A stretch of 64,000 nucleotides of DNA from Lanius collurio (Eukaryota; Chordata; Aves; Passeriformes; Laniidae): positions 26,115,441-26,179,440 of the forward strand of contig JACBWW010000008.1 in assembly GCA_020086605.1 (NCBI GenBank). Reading direction: 5' to 3'. The translations under genes were made by a program, and so were the position numbers. Below the pieces are notes generated by a model, which was given only the letters and a program-made list of their open reading frames with translations, was not told the origin of the DNA and did not search any database. Shown piece after piece: positions 34,831-47,486 of the stretch. The first letter of the stretch is position 1. Each line of letters begins with the position of its first letter.

Positions 34831-37800
34831 TCCTGTGACAAAGTACAGCCTAGTCAAAGTCCTGCACAAGGACTAACCTAAATCCCTGCTGTGGCTTGGA
34901 GCACGCAGACCATGGAGGGAAACAAAATCTGAGGAAATGCAGTTAGCATAAAGCTAGCAAGGAGCAAAAACTGGTAGGTAATCCTAGCATTTTTGTTGTT
35001 GTTGTAAAAATTGATCTGGAAATCTGCCAGACTAAATTTTTATGACAAAGATGTGATGCTTTAAAATGGCAGGTTTTCCAGTGGACTGAACTGAGTAGGA
35101 TAGTTCCATCTCAGAATTTTCATCTTTATTTTTCAGAAGGGCTTTAAAGTTTTTAAGCTATTTCCATTGTTCTATCATTTTTTATTGCTCAGCAAAATAT
35201 ACCCTTTTAATGTATCAAGTGTTCACGGCTCCAGCTGCAATTACCACCCACAGCAAGTGAAGCTCAGCTATCAGAAACAGGGTGCTTGGGAACAAAGGGG
35301 GCTTTTGAAAGCTCTGGCCTTCATTTAGAGATTGTGGAAGTTTGACTTCCACACATTCCTTACGGCAGTGAAGCAAATGGAGTTCAGTTACTTAATTCAG
35401 CTGTATCACAATTTGAGTTGAAACCTTTATTGTCCCAGGTGGTTTTCTTCTCCAGAAACAGACACAGGTTAATTACAGACTAAAAGAACACTAGAAATGC
35501 TTTGTTCCTACTACCTCTTTCGTTTGTCTTGTTTGAAACTAATATTCTGGTATTTCCAGGTACTTAAATTTACAAACTCCAAGTTTTATATATGTACCTG
35601 CATGTACATATCAACACACTTTTTATTCTTCAGGCAGAATTTTTTAGGGCTTTGTCACAAACTCTTGCTATGTAATACCCTTCTTTCAAGTTCTACTCCT
35701 CCCTGAAAACCTTAGTTTTCTGTGGCTTCAGCACCACTTTTGGTTCCTATTTATTTCTTCAGTACAGCTTCCTTTCAGAGAGGTTGTAGGGTTGCTTCAC
35801 AAGGTAAGATCAAAGGGCAACTCAATCTATACCTTAAGTTTTTGGTTGTATTCATAAATTGGACTAATCTAATTTTCTAATAACTTCATTTACAAAGACT
35901 TCCTGATTGAACTTTTCCTAACTGTTCTACAGTTTGGGGGAGATGTATTTTTTGGTCTCCACTCTTGTTTATATGCGATTGCTGTCACATTTCTCCTCAG
36001 ACTAGCTCTGAATTAAAAATCTCCGGTCACATACGTGTGTACTTAGGCTGCATAAACTTAGTTCATCTGAAGCTGATCTAACCCTTTTGAAGAACCAGCC
36101 CATGTTACTTCAATATAATTTATTCATTGGTCAGCTGTAGCTGTACCTATTCTGCAATACTCACTCTAAGTTATCACTGTGGATCAATTTAATTAAACAT
36201 TATGAAGTCAATGGTGCAGGGTTTTCTACAAGCTACATAATGAGAGAAGGAAGGTTTCTTTCCTATCTTTTATATTGCCTGGCCTCACTGAAGACGTGAT
36301 GACCTTGTTCTGAGTCCTTGCTTTATCTATCACAGATAGATACAGGTTGGTAATGGTTCTATCTAACATGAACTTTATTCTTAAAAACTTACTTATTAAA
36401 AAAACATTCATATCCAGTACATTATATTTACAACCACTTTTTAGCCCTAAAACTTTATAACTTCCCATAGAGCCACTGGTAATTCCCCTGCTTGCAGCGT
36501 GTACCTACCAAGTGCAGCTGTAGCTTGGCCTGACCCTTCCTATACTGCATGTACCCCATACCTAGCAGCAGCATATGACCAAGCTAGCAAAGTTGCTTTC
36601 TTTTCCTGCCCCACTCTAAATTAGTGAATTAAAAATGAGGAAAGAATGAACATTCAAAATAAATGTTAAAATATATTTGCTGCTTAGAATTGCTTTTAGG
36701 TTGAGTCCTCTTGCCATTGTATATAGATTAGATTATCATTACGATCTCTCTAGATTTACAGGTAATGATCTCTGAAAAGATCTCATTCAGCATATTTGTT
36801 ACATCTGACATAATTTATTTTCTTTGTCTTGAGAAATTTTCTAATCTCCTGAATTTCAAACCTCTTACAGCCTGAGGTAACCCAAGGTTTTTGGCATGGT
36901 AATTCTCTTTCCAAATTCATTGTTCCCTCGGGGCAAAATCATTCCATATTAACAGTACTTTTGAATTGTCACATTTCCATTTCTGGTGAACATGTGATAC
37001 ATAGCATTCCCTATGAGCAAGTATGTACTGGTTCATAAAAACAGTCAATAAACTTGGCACTGATAATTTCTGAAAACTTTCAGACCTCTAACTGGAGCAA
37101 GAACAATCAGGACTTATCATGATATAAAATGGAAGGTTTAGAATTCACAACAGATCATCTGTTTGATGAATAGCACGTTTTGGATGCTGCTGTATGGTGT
37201 GACCCTTCTTTCTTGGATGAAACAGGAGATGGTCTTTGGAAAAGCAAAGATGATTTGTAGCCAAATCTACATCTGCTCTCAGCTTCATCCAAAAATTGGA
37301 TTGCTGCTGTTGCTGTTTCTTCACCCCTAAACGTTTGCTGGTAAATCATGACAATTCAAGAAAGCTAATCCAAAAACAGTAGGCTTTTCGTTCAGAAGAT
37401 TCCTATTACTTAATCATGATGCAAAGAGAAAGAACCATTAACTTCAGTGATTATAGGGCAAATTCTACCTACCTTACAAAAGGTAGGTGGATCATGGTTT
37501 TGTGAATACAGAATAAAAATAGGAAAAAATAGAAGGTATGTACTTGAAGTTAAGAATAAAGATTAATCCTTAAAACATCAATATATAAATTACTTATTTA
37601 GATGGAAGTGTTAACTAAATTACCTTGTTTAACTAAACTACTAAGCTACCAGGTTCAATGGTAAAGTCTGACCATCTGAAGTTAGGATCCTCACATGGCC
37701 CCTTTGTTTTAAGTAACAATACTAAGTATTTTTGTCTAGATAAGGTAATTGGGTATGATCATACTATTTTGTCTTAATATAAAGAAGACAAAAAGTACTT

Positions 37801-40800
37801 TTTTGTCTGTTTGTCACTCAAGGTATGTCTTCTAATCTTCTCTTCTGGAAAAGCCCTACCTAACATGACTTGTATCATCTCTCTATCCTAATCATCATGT
37901 ATCTGCTTAGTCTAAGTACTGCCAAACTACCCCAAGCTCCCTGTAATTGTTATTGTTGTATGTTAAAATAGTATTCATATGTAAGTTCACTCACTATCAT
38001 TATATACTGTTTCCTAGTTATTTTATGTCTAGCCTGTCTTCATTCCTTCTTTGAGTGACAGCAATGTAGACTTCTATTGTGATTTAGAAAAATGAGGAGA
38101 GAAAGGCTTCAACCAAGGGAGACACCATTGGTCACGGTTAAAGAACAACTTTGGTGCCAGATGGAGCAGGCTCCATTCCTCCAACTCCTGCTGGAAGACC
38201 TGCCCCTCAAAAGTCTCATGACCATTGTCACTGGAAGCCCTTCACCCTGTGCCAGCCATATGACCCACTTAGCCCAGAAATGTATCAGATCCATGAGGTC
38301 TCAGAAGTCCTCCCTTGGACTCCACAGGAGTCACCATTTTGTCAGGGTCATGGGCATACCCCATGTGATCTCTAAACCCCCTGTACTTGCTGAAAACCTT
38401 TCCTTTGCAACAGAAGTATGTTAAAGACCCCCACACATACACACACCTATGGGCATTTTTGTGTGTTTACAAAGACACAGGTGAATGAAGTGTATAAATG
38501 TATGTTTGTACACGGTTATACTTCTCTATACTATACAAGGGTTTTATCTATAAAGTGTGTGTATAAAATGTTCAGTAAGAAATAATGAAATTAAGTGAAA
38601 ATTTAGTGGGAGTAGAAAGAAAACAATATAAAAGGAAAGTACAGTTAAATGGTGTGGGAATATGTCAGAGGGAGTGGGAGGCCATGAAAAGATCTGAATA
38701 TGGATTGGGCAAAGGGGTGAGCCAGTGAAGCTGTCCAGGGGGCTGCCACCCAGCCCCAGGTCATCCAAACAACAGACCAGACCTGTGAGTCTGACCAAGA
38801 GGCCATCTTCACCTACCTTCAAACCAACTAGGTCACCTTGTGAGATTGTCCTGCAGCTTTGTCCTATTCTAGAAAATATAGTTGATATTACTTACTAAAG
38901 TTGAAAGCCAGAAGGAAAAAATAACTTCATGGGAACATGTTTGTAGGGACACCTACATCCCAAAATGTCTTCCTAAAAGACCATGTACATTGGAGGGAAG
39001 ATGGTTGGGCTGGGATTGTGAAAACAAAAGTTTGTGTGGGGGGGTGTTAGGCAACACTTTTCTACATCTCAGTGTTCCAACAGGTACTTGTAATACCATG
39101 ACTGGGATTATGCTCCATGTATTCCCTTATCCTTATGTTGATGTGGAGTTCATAGCACTTTCTGAAAACACAATCCTAAATACACAATAGACACAATTTT
39201 TCTCTGAATTGTTTTTGTTCCTGCCTAGAACCACAGTGTTTTTAAAAAAGTAAACCAGCCAAAAAATCCCAGCTTTGAAAGAAAGGAAATGGTAACAATG
39301 GGAGACAGGTCACCATCACCCCAGTGATCAATTAATAAATAAAGTTTCATTGAACATGACTAAAATGTTGCCTAATGTTTGTTTTTCTGTGTGCATGTAG
39401 TAGTGGCATGTTAATAGACTGCAGCTTCTGTTAAAATGCATTTTCTGCCTGGGGAACTGGGAAGCTTTGGGAGTTTAAGGCTCTTTTCTGAAACAAGCAA
39501 CACTATTGATCTGAACATAAAACAGGTGGCCTCATGTCATGTAAATCAAGACTCAGGATATACATAAGGCTGTGAAAAAGTCCTTTAGAAGTAACATATA
39601 TCTGTGGCCTAGTCTAAGCACAATAATAACAGCATTAAGCTCGTTTTAATGGTGGTGAACATATTATCCAAGTGTGCCTGTACTGTGTGTCTGAGAGGCA
39701 GAATGGGTTCCCAAGTAGTTGAAGTTTTAAAACCATTTTTCCTGCCTCAGTAATTACAGACCAAGCAGGGAATTGATATTCTTAAATCAGCCTTCACACA
39801 AGCTGTTAAATTAAAATAATTTTCATGTCTTTGTTGCTAGTAATGAAGTAGATGTCTCTGTCACAGATTGCTTTAACAGGGTGCTCCAAACCAAGACATG
39901 GGGATGTTTTACAGCACACAGTTACCATTTGCTACACTGATATGTTACTGGAGTTTATAATAAAGAACTATAACCACAGCTTCTTCATTACTGTCAGAGT
40001 CGGATCTGTGTGTGAAACATCCAAGCTGTGCAAGGAATTGGAGAACCATGTCTGGGAATTGGTGTAAAATTAGAGTAAATATACCTCCACTCAGAAAGGA
40101 AGACCATGAGGATCTTTAGGACAAAAGAAAGATTTTATAGTGTTTATGAACAGATGTTCACAGGTATTAGTTGAAATTGTGAGAAAGGGTCAGATGTGCT
40201 GTTTAATAGACTACACCAGGGTATCAAGGCACATTTTATTCCAATGAGATTCAAGAAGTGACCACTACTGAGAGCAAAATTAAAAAGTTTCTAGAGGTAA
40301 AAAGATGAGGGAAGAAACAGCTGTTTGTAAAGGGGTGTTGCTTGCCCTAGAAATTTAACAGCTGGTTAAAAGTCTCTCAAGTCCATGATGTTTAGCGGTT
40401 GGAGCCAGAGTAGAAGAAAAAGAGGGATGGTAAACCGCGGTTTTTACATCATGCTCCCCAACAAAGCTTGCACCAAAATATCCCCACAAAACACCAGTTT
40501 GAACTTTACCAAACAGCTATTCAAAGCCCCTGGAAGCCGTCAGGCCAGTGGGAGGTGAGGTTAGCAGAAATACAATACCCAGACAGCTGGAATAATATTA
40601 ATAGTGCTGTTGGGTAAGGCAGTGCATTATTCTTTGCGGCAAGTCCATTATTCATCCATATGCATATTGCTGGAATGTATAAACACTTACTAACTCCAAC
40701 AACAGAGCTTTAACTGTTGACCAGCCATGGTCTTCAGTCCTGCAGTTAGGAAGACAAAGCTGAAAATGGATGAAAATTCCTGTATTTTTTCTACAGCTTA

Positions 40801-42413
40801 AAAGCTAGCAAGTTTTTTGGAAACTTCTAGGTTGCCAGTTACAGTTTCTTTTTTCATTGACACGCCTGGAAGGTTTTTATCTCCATCTACCTCTACACAA
40901 AACATTGTTGAGTACCAGCTAGTTTGAGATTTATTAGTCCTATTCTTATGCTGAGTTCTGGAAAAAAGGTAATAGCAGTGAGCTCATTGCAGCAACACAG
41001 TACAAACTCCATTATGTGCCAGTAAACCAACCTCATATTGATAAAGCACTGAAATGAATACAGATGAAAGCAAGCATGTTGTATTTCACAGTGCAAAGGT
41101 GGTTGTGAATTTTATCTGTTGACCTGAAAGGTTCTGGTATTCTAGCAAAGCCACCATGTAGTAAAGAATAAATAGTAAAAGGAGTAATAAAATAAGTAAA
41201 AGGACCCATCCTTGTACATCAATTATTAGACATCCCAAGTGGAGTAGAAGCTGTATTCTACAGCCTCTTTTCAAAAGTGATATGATTTTTCTCAAGAAGT
41301 TTGGGAATTATTAAGCCACATGTTAAAAGCATGTCTAGAAATACGGCCAGAGATGTGATCAGATATATCTCCAAAGCAGTTGTGGCCATGTTGAATTCTG
41401 GCAATGCAGAAGGTCTCTGGGGTTTTTGAGAGACACATCACACCCCAAATCCTTGAAAGGAAAAGGATGGGTAGTGATCTGTATTCCAGCCAGCAGAAGA
41501 AGTAAAAGCTGTACTACTGACTTCAGAGTATGGTCTCATTTGAACCTTAATTTGAGCAGAGGAACCTCTCTAATAATTTTAATAATTGGATCTTAACAGG
41601 TATAAATTACGTGTTTAACAATACAGAAGAAGCACAGGAGTCAATAATGTCATCTTGCTGTGAAAAAAGTAAATGCCATGCCAGGATTTACAAATGGGAG
41701 TGTGGTTTGAGTTGTGCAAAGTGTTTATCTTATTCCCTTCAATATTTTCAAGGCTTCAGCTAAAATACTTTTTATTTCAGTGGCACAGTGCTTCAGAAAA
41801 GATAGATGGGGAGTCTGCACCAGAGTAAGAAGATTTAGAGAGGTGGAGAATGTGGCATATGAGAAAATTAATCAACATGCTACATCTAAGGAAAATAAGA
41901 TATATTTGAAGTGTTCAAAGTAGTGTCTCAGCTCTGCAGTAAAATGGGAGCAGTCTGGTTTTTGTTGCTTTTAGGCTGCAAAACAAGTGCTTGGATTAAG
42001 GTATAGCAGGCATGATACAGAACAGATATTAAGAACATTTTATTAATAAAGATACTAAATCAGTAGTCTACATGGCCTAAGGAGGTTTTAAAATTCCCCT
42101 AATTGGAGGTTTTTAAGAATAGATGAAGCAAATATAAGAAATTATATTTGCATTGTTGATCTCTTCTTGGAGCTCTTGGGGTTTAGATGACCTCCTGGAA
42201 CCTCTTCTAGTCGGAATTACTGGGAAGCTTTTTTGCATGAAATTATGAGGTTTCACATTCTTTGGAAACGGAAATAAATCTTTGATTGCCCAGCAAAGCA
42301 ATTAGATCTAGAGAGTCTGGTCATCATAGAAACTGTACAGCAATAATGATATCTAATTAGCATGCTATGTTGAAGTGTAACTGTAAAACTGTGATTCCCT
42401 GCGCTATCAGTGA
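34831..42413. other. Mostly unique AT-rich DNA
   Basis: No gene is recognised. At about 38090-38430 there is a moderately GC-rich stretch with a 110-codon plus-strand frame that has no recognisable motif. CA-rich DNA follows at about 38430-38450, and a G-run at about 39039-39045. At about 38640-38820 is another GC-richer stretch that may be an old repeat, not identified. Confidence 0.45.
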
Positions 42414-43083
42414 TGTGGTGGGTTGACTTTGCATGGCTGCCAGGTGCCCACCTAAGCTATGCTGTCAGTCCCCTCCTCAGCTGAGCAGCCGAGAGAAAAT
42501 AACAGAAGGCTCATGGGTCAAGATAAGGACAGGGAGACAATCAATCATCAATTACCATCACAGGCAGTTTGGGTAAATTAATTTATTGCTTAATATCACG
42601 AGAGTAGAGAAATGAGAATAATAATGAGAAAACAAATCTAAAAGAAAAAAATCTCCCTAATCCATTCTACTTCTTAGGCTCAACTCCACTCTTTATTTCT
42701 CTGTCTTCCCCCAAGCTATAGAGGTGACAGGGGATGGAGGTTGTAGTCAGCTGATCACACATTTTCTCTGCTGCTCCTTCCTCCCCATGCTCTTTGCCTG
42801 TTCCAGTGAGGGGTCCCTCCCATGGAAGACAGTCCTCCATGTACTTCTCCAGTGTGAGTTCTCACGGGTTGTGGCTCTCCAGAAACTGCTCCAGCACAGG
42901 TCCCCTCTGCAGGGTGCAGTCCCTCAGGAACAGGCTGCTGCAGCATGGGCCCCATGTGGGATCACAAGTCCTGCCAGCAAACCTGCTCCTCTCTCCACAG
43001 GCCACAGGTCCTATCAGGAGCCTGCTCCAGCCCAGGCTTCCCATGGGGTCACAGCCTCCTTCAGGCACATCCCCCTGCTCCAG
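42414..43083 (-). mobile_element. Truncated copy of the 1.1-kb LTR
   Basis: Begins TGTGGTGGGTTGAC at 42414, matching the start of the element at 26137, and follows it through CCAGGTGCCCACC, GGTCAAGATAAGGACAGGGAG, the AATAAA signal (minus strand, 42582-42587) and the GC-rich repeat units up to CATCCCCCTGCTCCAG. At about 43083 the similarity stops and unrelated DNA follows. The missing end is the U3 part with the promoter, because the element reads on the minus strand. Several indels separate it from the 26137 copy. Confidence 0.82.
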
Positions 43084-44730
43084 ATTGGAAACTCTGGCAG
43101 TGACTGGTATAGGTAAAACTAATTTTTTTGGAACTAGTACATTATCTATGTATGAATCAACAATGACAACCTCTAGCTTATAATTTAATATGTTCTTGTC
43201 ACAGTAGTCACAAACAAAATTTAAGTCTAGAATGGTTGTAATCTGTATCATATTTGGGGGGCCTTTAGTGTTTCCTTTCAGAGTGATGAGAAGGAGATAC
43301 TCAGCTCAGCTGATTGGTGGTGGTGTATCCCATTAACTCAGGGAGCTCATGATGTCCAATCTGTTGTGAAATGTCTTCATTAAAGTGAATTTTTTAGGCA
43401 CTCTTTTAGACTCTAACTAGTAAGAATATATTAAGTATAGCCTTTAGTGTCACTTCCTCTGCCAGTGCCATTTACTGGCAGCCATAGCCCAGAAGAAATT
43501 ATAACAAGGCTAACAAATACTTTACGCTGAAAAACTACCAAACAAAATCTTTGCAAACCAGAGCAGTTTAGAGCAGACAGCAGATGGAAGTGGGAAGCTA
43601 TTTACAGTGATGTTACACAACAGTTTTTGGAAGAAAATGTGGAAAAGAGTCTTTCATTAACTAAAACTGTAAGGGGAATTGGCTACATTACACAATGCTA
43701 AAAACCAGCATATATTAGCCACTGTGGAGGATTATATTAATGAAGTAATACTAATTTAAATGCTCAAGGTAATTGATTCAGAACTAGCTGGTTTATATGT
43801 GAATGGCACTGATAGTGACTGGTAGACAGGCTAGAAACATTTTATGTTTCAGAAACAAGAAATCTGAATATTATTTTACAGCAACAGTGTAACCCAGAGG
43901 TGCAGCTGATGAGGTAAAGAGATGCTTTTAAAGCAGATGGTTTTTTATCACACTCAGGTCTTTTGAAAGCATCACCTGACCAAATAAAAAGCATGAAGGG
44001 GATGAAGGGGATAGTGCAGCTATTGAATTAGTGTGTTTAATATCTGGTTTGATAAACAAGTTCTGAACTCAGTTACCAGTTATTTATATTAAAAAAAAAG
44101 AATAGTGCCTATTTAAATTATTTTATAATTCTTCTAAGATTGAACTCTTTCATTTTAAAAACAAACTTCCATGTTTCTTTGTCTCTTCCTTGTGGTTCTT
44201 AATATAATTTTTAACCAGAAATTTTAGCCGAAGTAGTTGAGAAACTAGGGCATTCATTCTCATGGATTTTTAGAGATTCAGTTCCAGGTCCTTGCTTTAT
44301 TTCAACTTTAGCCTATATCTTTAATAATCTATCCACTAGAATAAAAGTACTATGGTATAATTTTTTTCCAGTTTGAAAGAAATCTGAAATCTGGAATCAT
44401 TTTATTTCACATTGCCAAGCAGTTAACAGGTGTTAATATCTAATGTTAATGAAAATGAAATAGTTTCATTTCTTTTGTCATTAGTTTCACTCTTCATAAA
44501 TAATACAACATTAACTATAGCAAGGATCCTGCATGTCCAGTATTGCAGATGAATATTTTTGCTGCTATACTATATTCAGCATTTTGCTCTCTGGTTCATT
44601 TAATGTTTAATAACTCTTTAAGGAGGAATAGTTTGAACAGGCTAAGTTGAGATACAGAAGTTGAGGCTTGTCCATAACTCAGCAGTAATGGCATTGGATG
44701 AGGTTTGAGAGATGATCAGAGATTGCCTGG

Positions 44731-44792
44731 AGTTTTTAATCTAATCATGCAGGCTTTTAATTACTCATGCAGGTTTTTAATCTAATGATGCA
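44731..44792. repeat. Three imperfect tandem units of about 20 bp
   Basis: The units GTTTTTAATCTAATCATGCA, GCTTTTAATTACTCATGCA and GTTTTTAATCTAATGATGCA follow one another, each ending in ATGCAGG. This is a small local triplication. Confidence 0.7.
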
Positions 44793-45039
44793 GGCCATGA
44801 CTCCCGTAAAGAGAAGTAAAGAGAGAGTGGACATCCATAATTAGCTGTGCCTGACTTCATTTCTGCAGTGTATTCTGTGACAAGTAAGGAGTAGCGTAAG
44901 GAGGAAAATTTATTGAATTTAGGAAAGAAAGGTTGTTTTGCTGCTGCATTGTAGAAAATTAACTGTAATGGGTATAAGAGCCTAATAATAATAGGAGAAA
45001 GGCTTCAAAAGTGCTCTGTCATTATGACTGCTCAAAACC

Positions 45040-45700
45040 TGAAAAACTCCAAAAATGCCTCATCATTTTGTCTGCTTATCATAATATGGGCAGTTTGGAC
45101 GGTGGGTAGCCTGCCCTGAGGCCCATAAGAAGGAAGGTGAAACTGGTGCAAGTTGGCAAGAGAAGCAAGGGGCAGAGTCCCTGACCTTTGCCTTTTCCCA
45201 CCCCCACCACCATCGCCTGCTGCGAGACACTCTGAGGCCTCCTGGAGCTGATGATGCCCACCTGAGGAGAACCCCCTGATCCTGCACCCCTGGACTGGAG
45301 CCACGAGGTAGTTGTGGAACCCCCACCCTGCTCCTGCATCCCTTGCTGAGAGCACCGCGAGTGGGCCAAGGCTCGGCTGCAGGACCAGGCACCGCGCCTG
45401 CAGCGCGGAGGATGGGCAGCTGCATCCCAGCCAAACTGCTCCAGAGATCAGAGAAGGCAGATAAGATGCTTTAAACAACAGAAAAAAAAAGAGTAAAAAC
45501 TGCTTTGCGCCCCATCTTGGCAGCACTACACATAGCACAGTGTGGTGGTGATGACCTATCCTATGCTTTTCTTTTTAAATAACCTTGGCTTTTTCTAACT
45601 TTTCTCTACTTTTCTCTTTCCTTCTCTTTGCCTTTCTACTATTAAATAAAATACATCAATTTTTTTGGCACCAACATCTAACCTCATTTGGTTTTAATCT
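45040..45700. repeat. GC-rich block ending in an AATAAA-bearing tail, unclassified
   Basis: About 45090-45440 is GC-rich with several CpGs (CACCGCGAGTGGG, GCACCGCGCCTGCAGCGCGG). An A-run, a pyrimidine-rich stretch and AATAAA at about 45645 on the plus strand follow. This sequence of features resembles an LTR or the 3' end of a retroposed transcript. A 168-codon minus-strand frame overlaps it, but other frames are also open across the same stretch and none has a motif, so I do not call a gene. No matching second copy is present in the window. Confidence 0.35.
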
Positions 45701-46462
45701 CGTTTCTGGGAATATTTAGAACCTTCTAAGTTATTTCCGGTTTATGCACAGAGACTTAGTTTCCTTTCTTCTCTGAGTTTAAACCAGATCATAACAATGG
45801 GCTCTTTAAATTTCAAGAAGAGCTGGATTCCTATGTAAGGTTGTTAGGAATGAGATAAGCTAGTGATGGGACACAGTGGTTCATTAAAATCATAGTATAT
45901 TATAGAAGTAAGACAAGCATTGTTGTGAACATTTGGGAGGAACAGGGAAGGAAATACAAAAAGATTTTTTTTTAAATTACATTCAAGTGAGTTTTAGAAA
46001 TTGCTACAAAAGAAAGCAGTCCAGAAAGCCTGTGACATAGAAATAGGTATGGCTTGGGGATTTTTATGCCTGATAAAAATTGAGTAGTCTAAGTCTGCAG
46101 GATGGAAGCCACAAGGCACCACCAGAAGGGTTTCAGAAGATTGCTAATGCATAGGGAGGAGTGTTTTCATTTTTCTTTTTGTGGAATGAAGGGACAATAT
46201 AAAAGTATGGTGTCAAGGCAATACAGAACTGTTGAAGGCAAAACTTTGATGGAGCAACATACCTAGATTATGTTCAAAGACATACCAGAGTACCTCTCAC
46301 TCAACTGTTCATACATGATATAGATGATTAAATCATCATTAAAGGCATAATCAGAAAATGGATTTTCTTATAAAAAGGTGGAGACAACTATTTCACCAAA
46401 GCCAGGAGCTCTGTAGTTGAGGAAAAGAAGACTTGCATTCAGGTTCTTGATCTGAATCACAC

Positions 46463-46468
46463 AAAGTC
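46463..46468. repeat. Target-site duplication of the provirus, left copy
   Basis: AAAGTC directly outside the TG end of the left LTR. The same six bases lie directly outside the right LTR. A 6-bp duplication is typical of class II (ERVK-type) retroviral integrases. Confidence 0.85.
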
Positions 46469-47059
46469 TGCTGTGGTGCCCTCCAGCTAGCACGCTGTCC
46501 CAGCCACTGGGCAATCTCCTGCCTGCTATGAGGGGCTGGACAGAAGCTGAATTGCAGCGCGGGAGGGCAGGCGAAGCACCGGCTCGGGTTCCCCTTGCCC
46601 ACCAATGTCGAGGGCATGCAGGGGAGGTTGGATGGAAACGGAAGGACTCCTTTGTGGGGAGTGGGTTTATTGGAGAGAGAGAGAAATCCACGGAGAAAGC
46701 CGACACCACGTGGCTTGCAGGGGGTTTTGTACCCCCACAGAACAGGAAAACGCACAGTAACCAATAGAACATCAGCCAGGGCGTGTTACCGAGGCGGGGA
46801 GAAGGGATTGCAGCAGATGGCAGAAGGGGTAGGTGGAGGGGAGTAACAAGGGGCCAATCAACTACCAAGGAACATGGAACTCTCTGGAAAGACAGCTGAA
46901 TATGAGATATAAGGGGAGGGGAGGGCTGCAGCCAATGATAAGGCTGATTTATGTATTTTTCACAGCCTTATGAATGCTTAAGTCTTTTGGGCTGTGGCAG
47001 CATCAAACCAATGGACTTCTTGGTCCACTTGATCTGGCTGTTCATGGCTCACTGCAACA
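46469..47059 (-). repeat. 3' LTR of the provirus
   Basis: 591 bp, starting (minus strand) TGTTGCAGTGAGCC and ending CACCACAGCA. Homologous to 53625-54217 along its whole length, with a 2-bp net length difference near 46945. It carries the TATA-like TACAAAA (46725-46731) and AATAAA (46666-46671). The env remnant's frame runs into its start, as usual for retroviruses whose env overlaps U3. Confidence 0.93.
46666..46671 (-). terminator. Poly(A) signal in the 3' LTR
   Basis: AATAAA on the minus strand (plus TTTATT), in CCAATAAACCC, just after a CT-rich stretch. In the 3' LTR this would have ended the genomic RNA. Confidence 0.75.
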
Positions 47060-47355
47060 TCTCCCCCTTTTTTATTATTTTGAAACAAATGGAGGTAGGT
47101 TTTCATGAATTTTAGGATCAAATACCTGAGTATAGGGAAAGCAAGTAGGATTAACCAGAAGGTAAGTATGACCCAAACAATGCCTTTGACTATGGCAGAA
47201 ATCCAGCTAGAGAGTCTCCAGGATGAAAAGCAGTTGGTAAACCAGTCATCTCCTTCTTCTTTCGCAGATCTCCTCAATCTGGGTATGGATTTGCTGTGAG
47301 ATGTTAAATTGACGCAGCAGAGTCCCTGAAACTCATTCAATGCCTGGGCCAACAT
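46978..47355 (-). pseudogene. env: env remnant: end of the transmembrane subunit
   Basis: About 120 residues from the end of a retroviral envelope protein. Visible are a CC-containing ectodomain segment (residues 12-14, GLCC), a glycosylation-type NLTS site, a Trp-rich membrane-proximal part (about residues 37-55) and one hydrophobic span (about residues 56-80), then a basic cytoplasmic tail that continues into the 3' LTR. The receptor-binding subunit, the cleavage site and the fusion peptide are not found. Only about 130 bp separate this from the last readable pol sequence, whereas an env gene normally needs about 1.5 kb or more, so most of the gene was deleted. It cannot work as an entry protein. 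Confidence 0.7.
47060..47073 (-). promoter_or_regulatory. Polypurine tract
   Basis: AAAAAAGGGGGAGA on the minus strand directly abutting the 3' LTR (TGTTGCAG). This is the primer site for plus-strand DNA synthesis in reverse transcription. Uninterrupted purines and exact placement make the call firm. Confidence 0.92.
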
Positions 47356-47486
47356 GACTCATACATTAGCTTGGGGCTGTGGCACAATCCACACCAATAC
47401 CTGTAGAAAGGGCAGGATGAGGAGACAAGGCCATGGAGGAAGGTCTGGGTCACCATCCTGGAGGCTCTAGAAATTTTGCTGGGATT

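Larger units (their letters stand above)
43084..46462. other. Unique DNA with one GC-rich block and a small tandem repeat
   Basis: AT-rich sequence without recognised genes, apart from the GC-rich block at 45040-45700 and the small triplication at 44731-44792, listed separately. Confidence 0.45.

Noticed and set aside
38092..38424. A 110-codon plus-strand frame
   Set aside because: Other frames on both strands are open over the same bases, and no family is recognised. It may be an old repeat.
45032..45538. A 168-codon minus-strand frame starting with a hydrophobic stretch that could be a signal peptide
   Set aside because: Two other minus-strand frames are open over the same GC-rich bases, the hydrophobic start comes from an AT-rich T-run, and no domain is visible.
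46368..46868. A 166-codon minus-strand frame with membrane-like segments
   Set aside because: It lies in the 3' LTR and the flank. A matching frame is in the 5' LTR (53599-54102), so it reflects the repeated LTR, not a gene.
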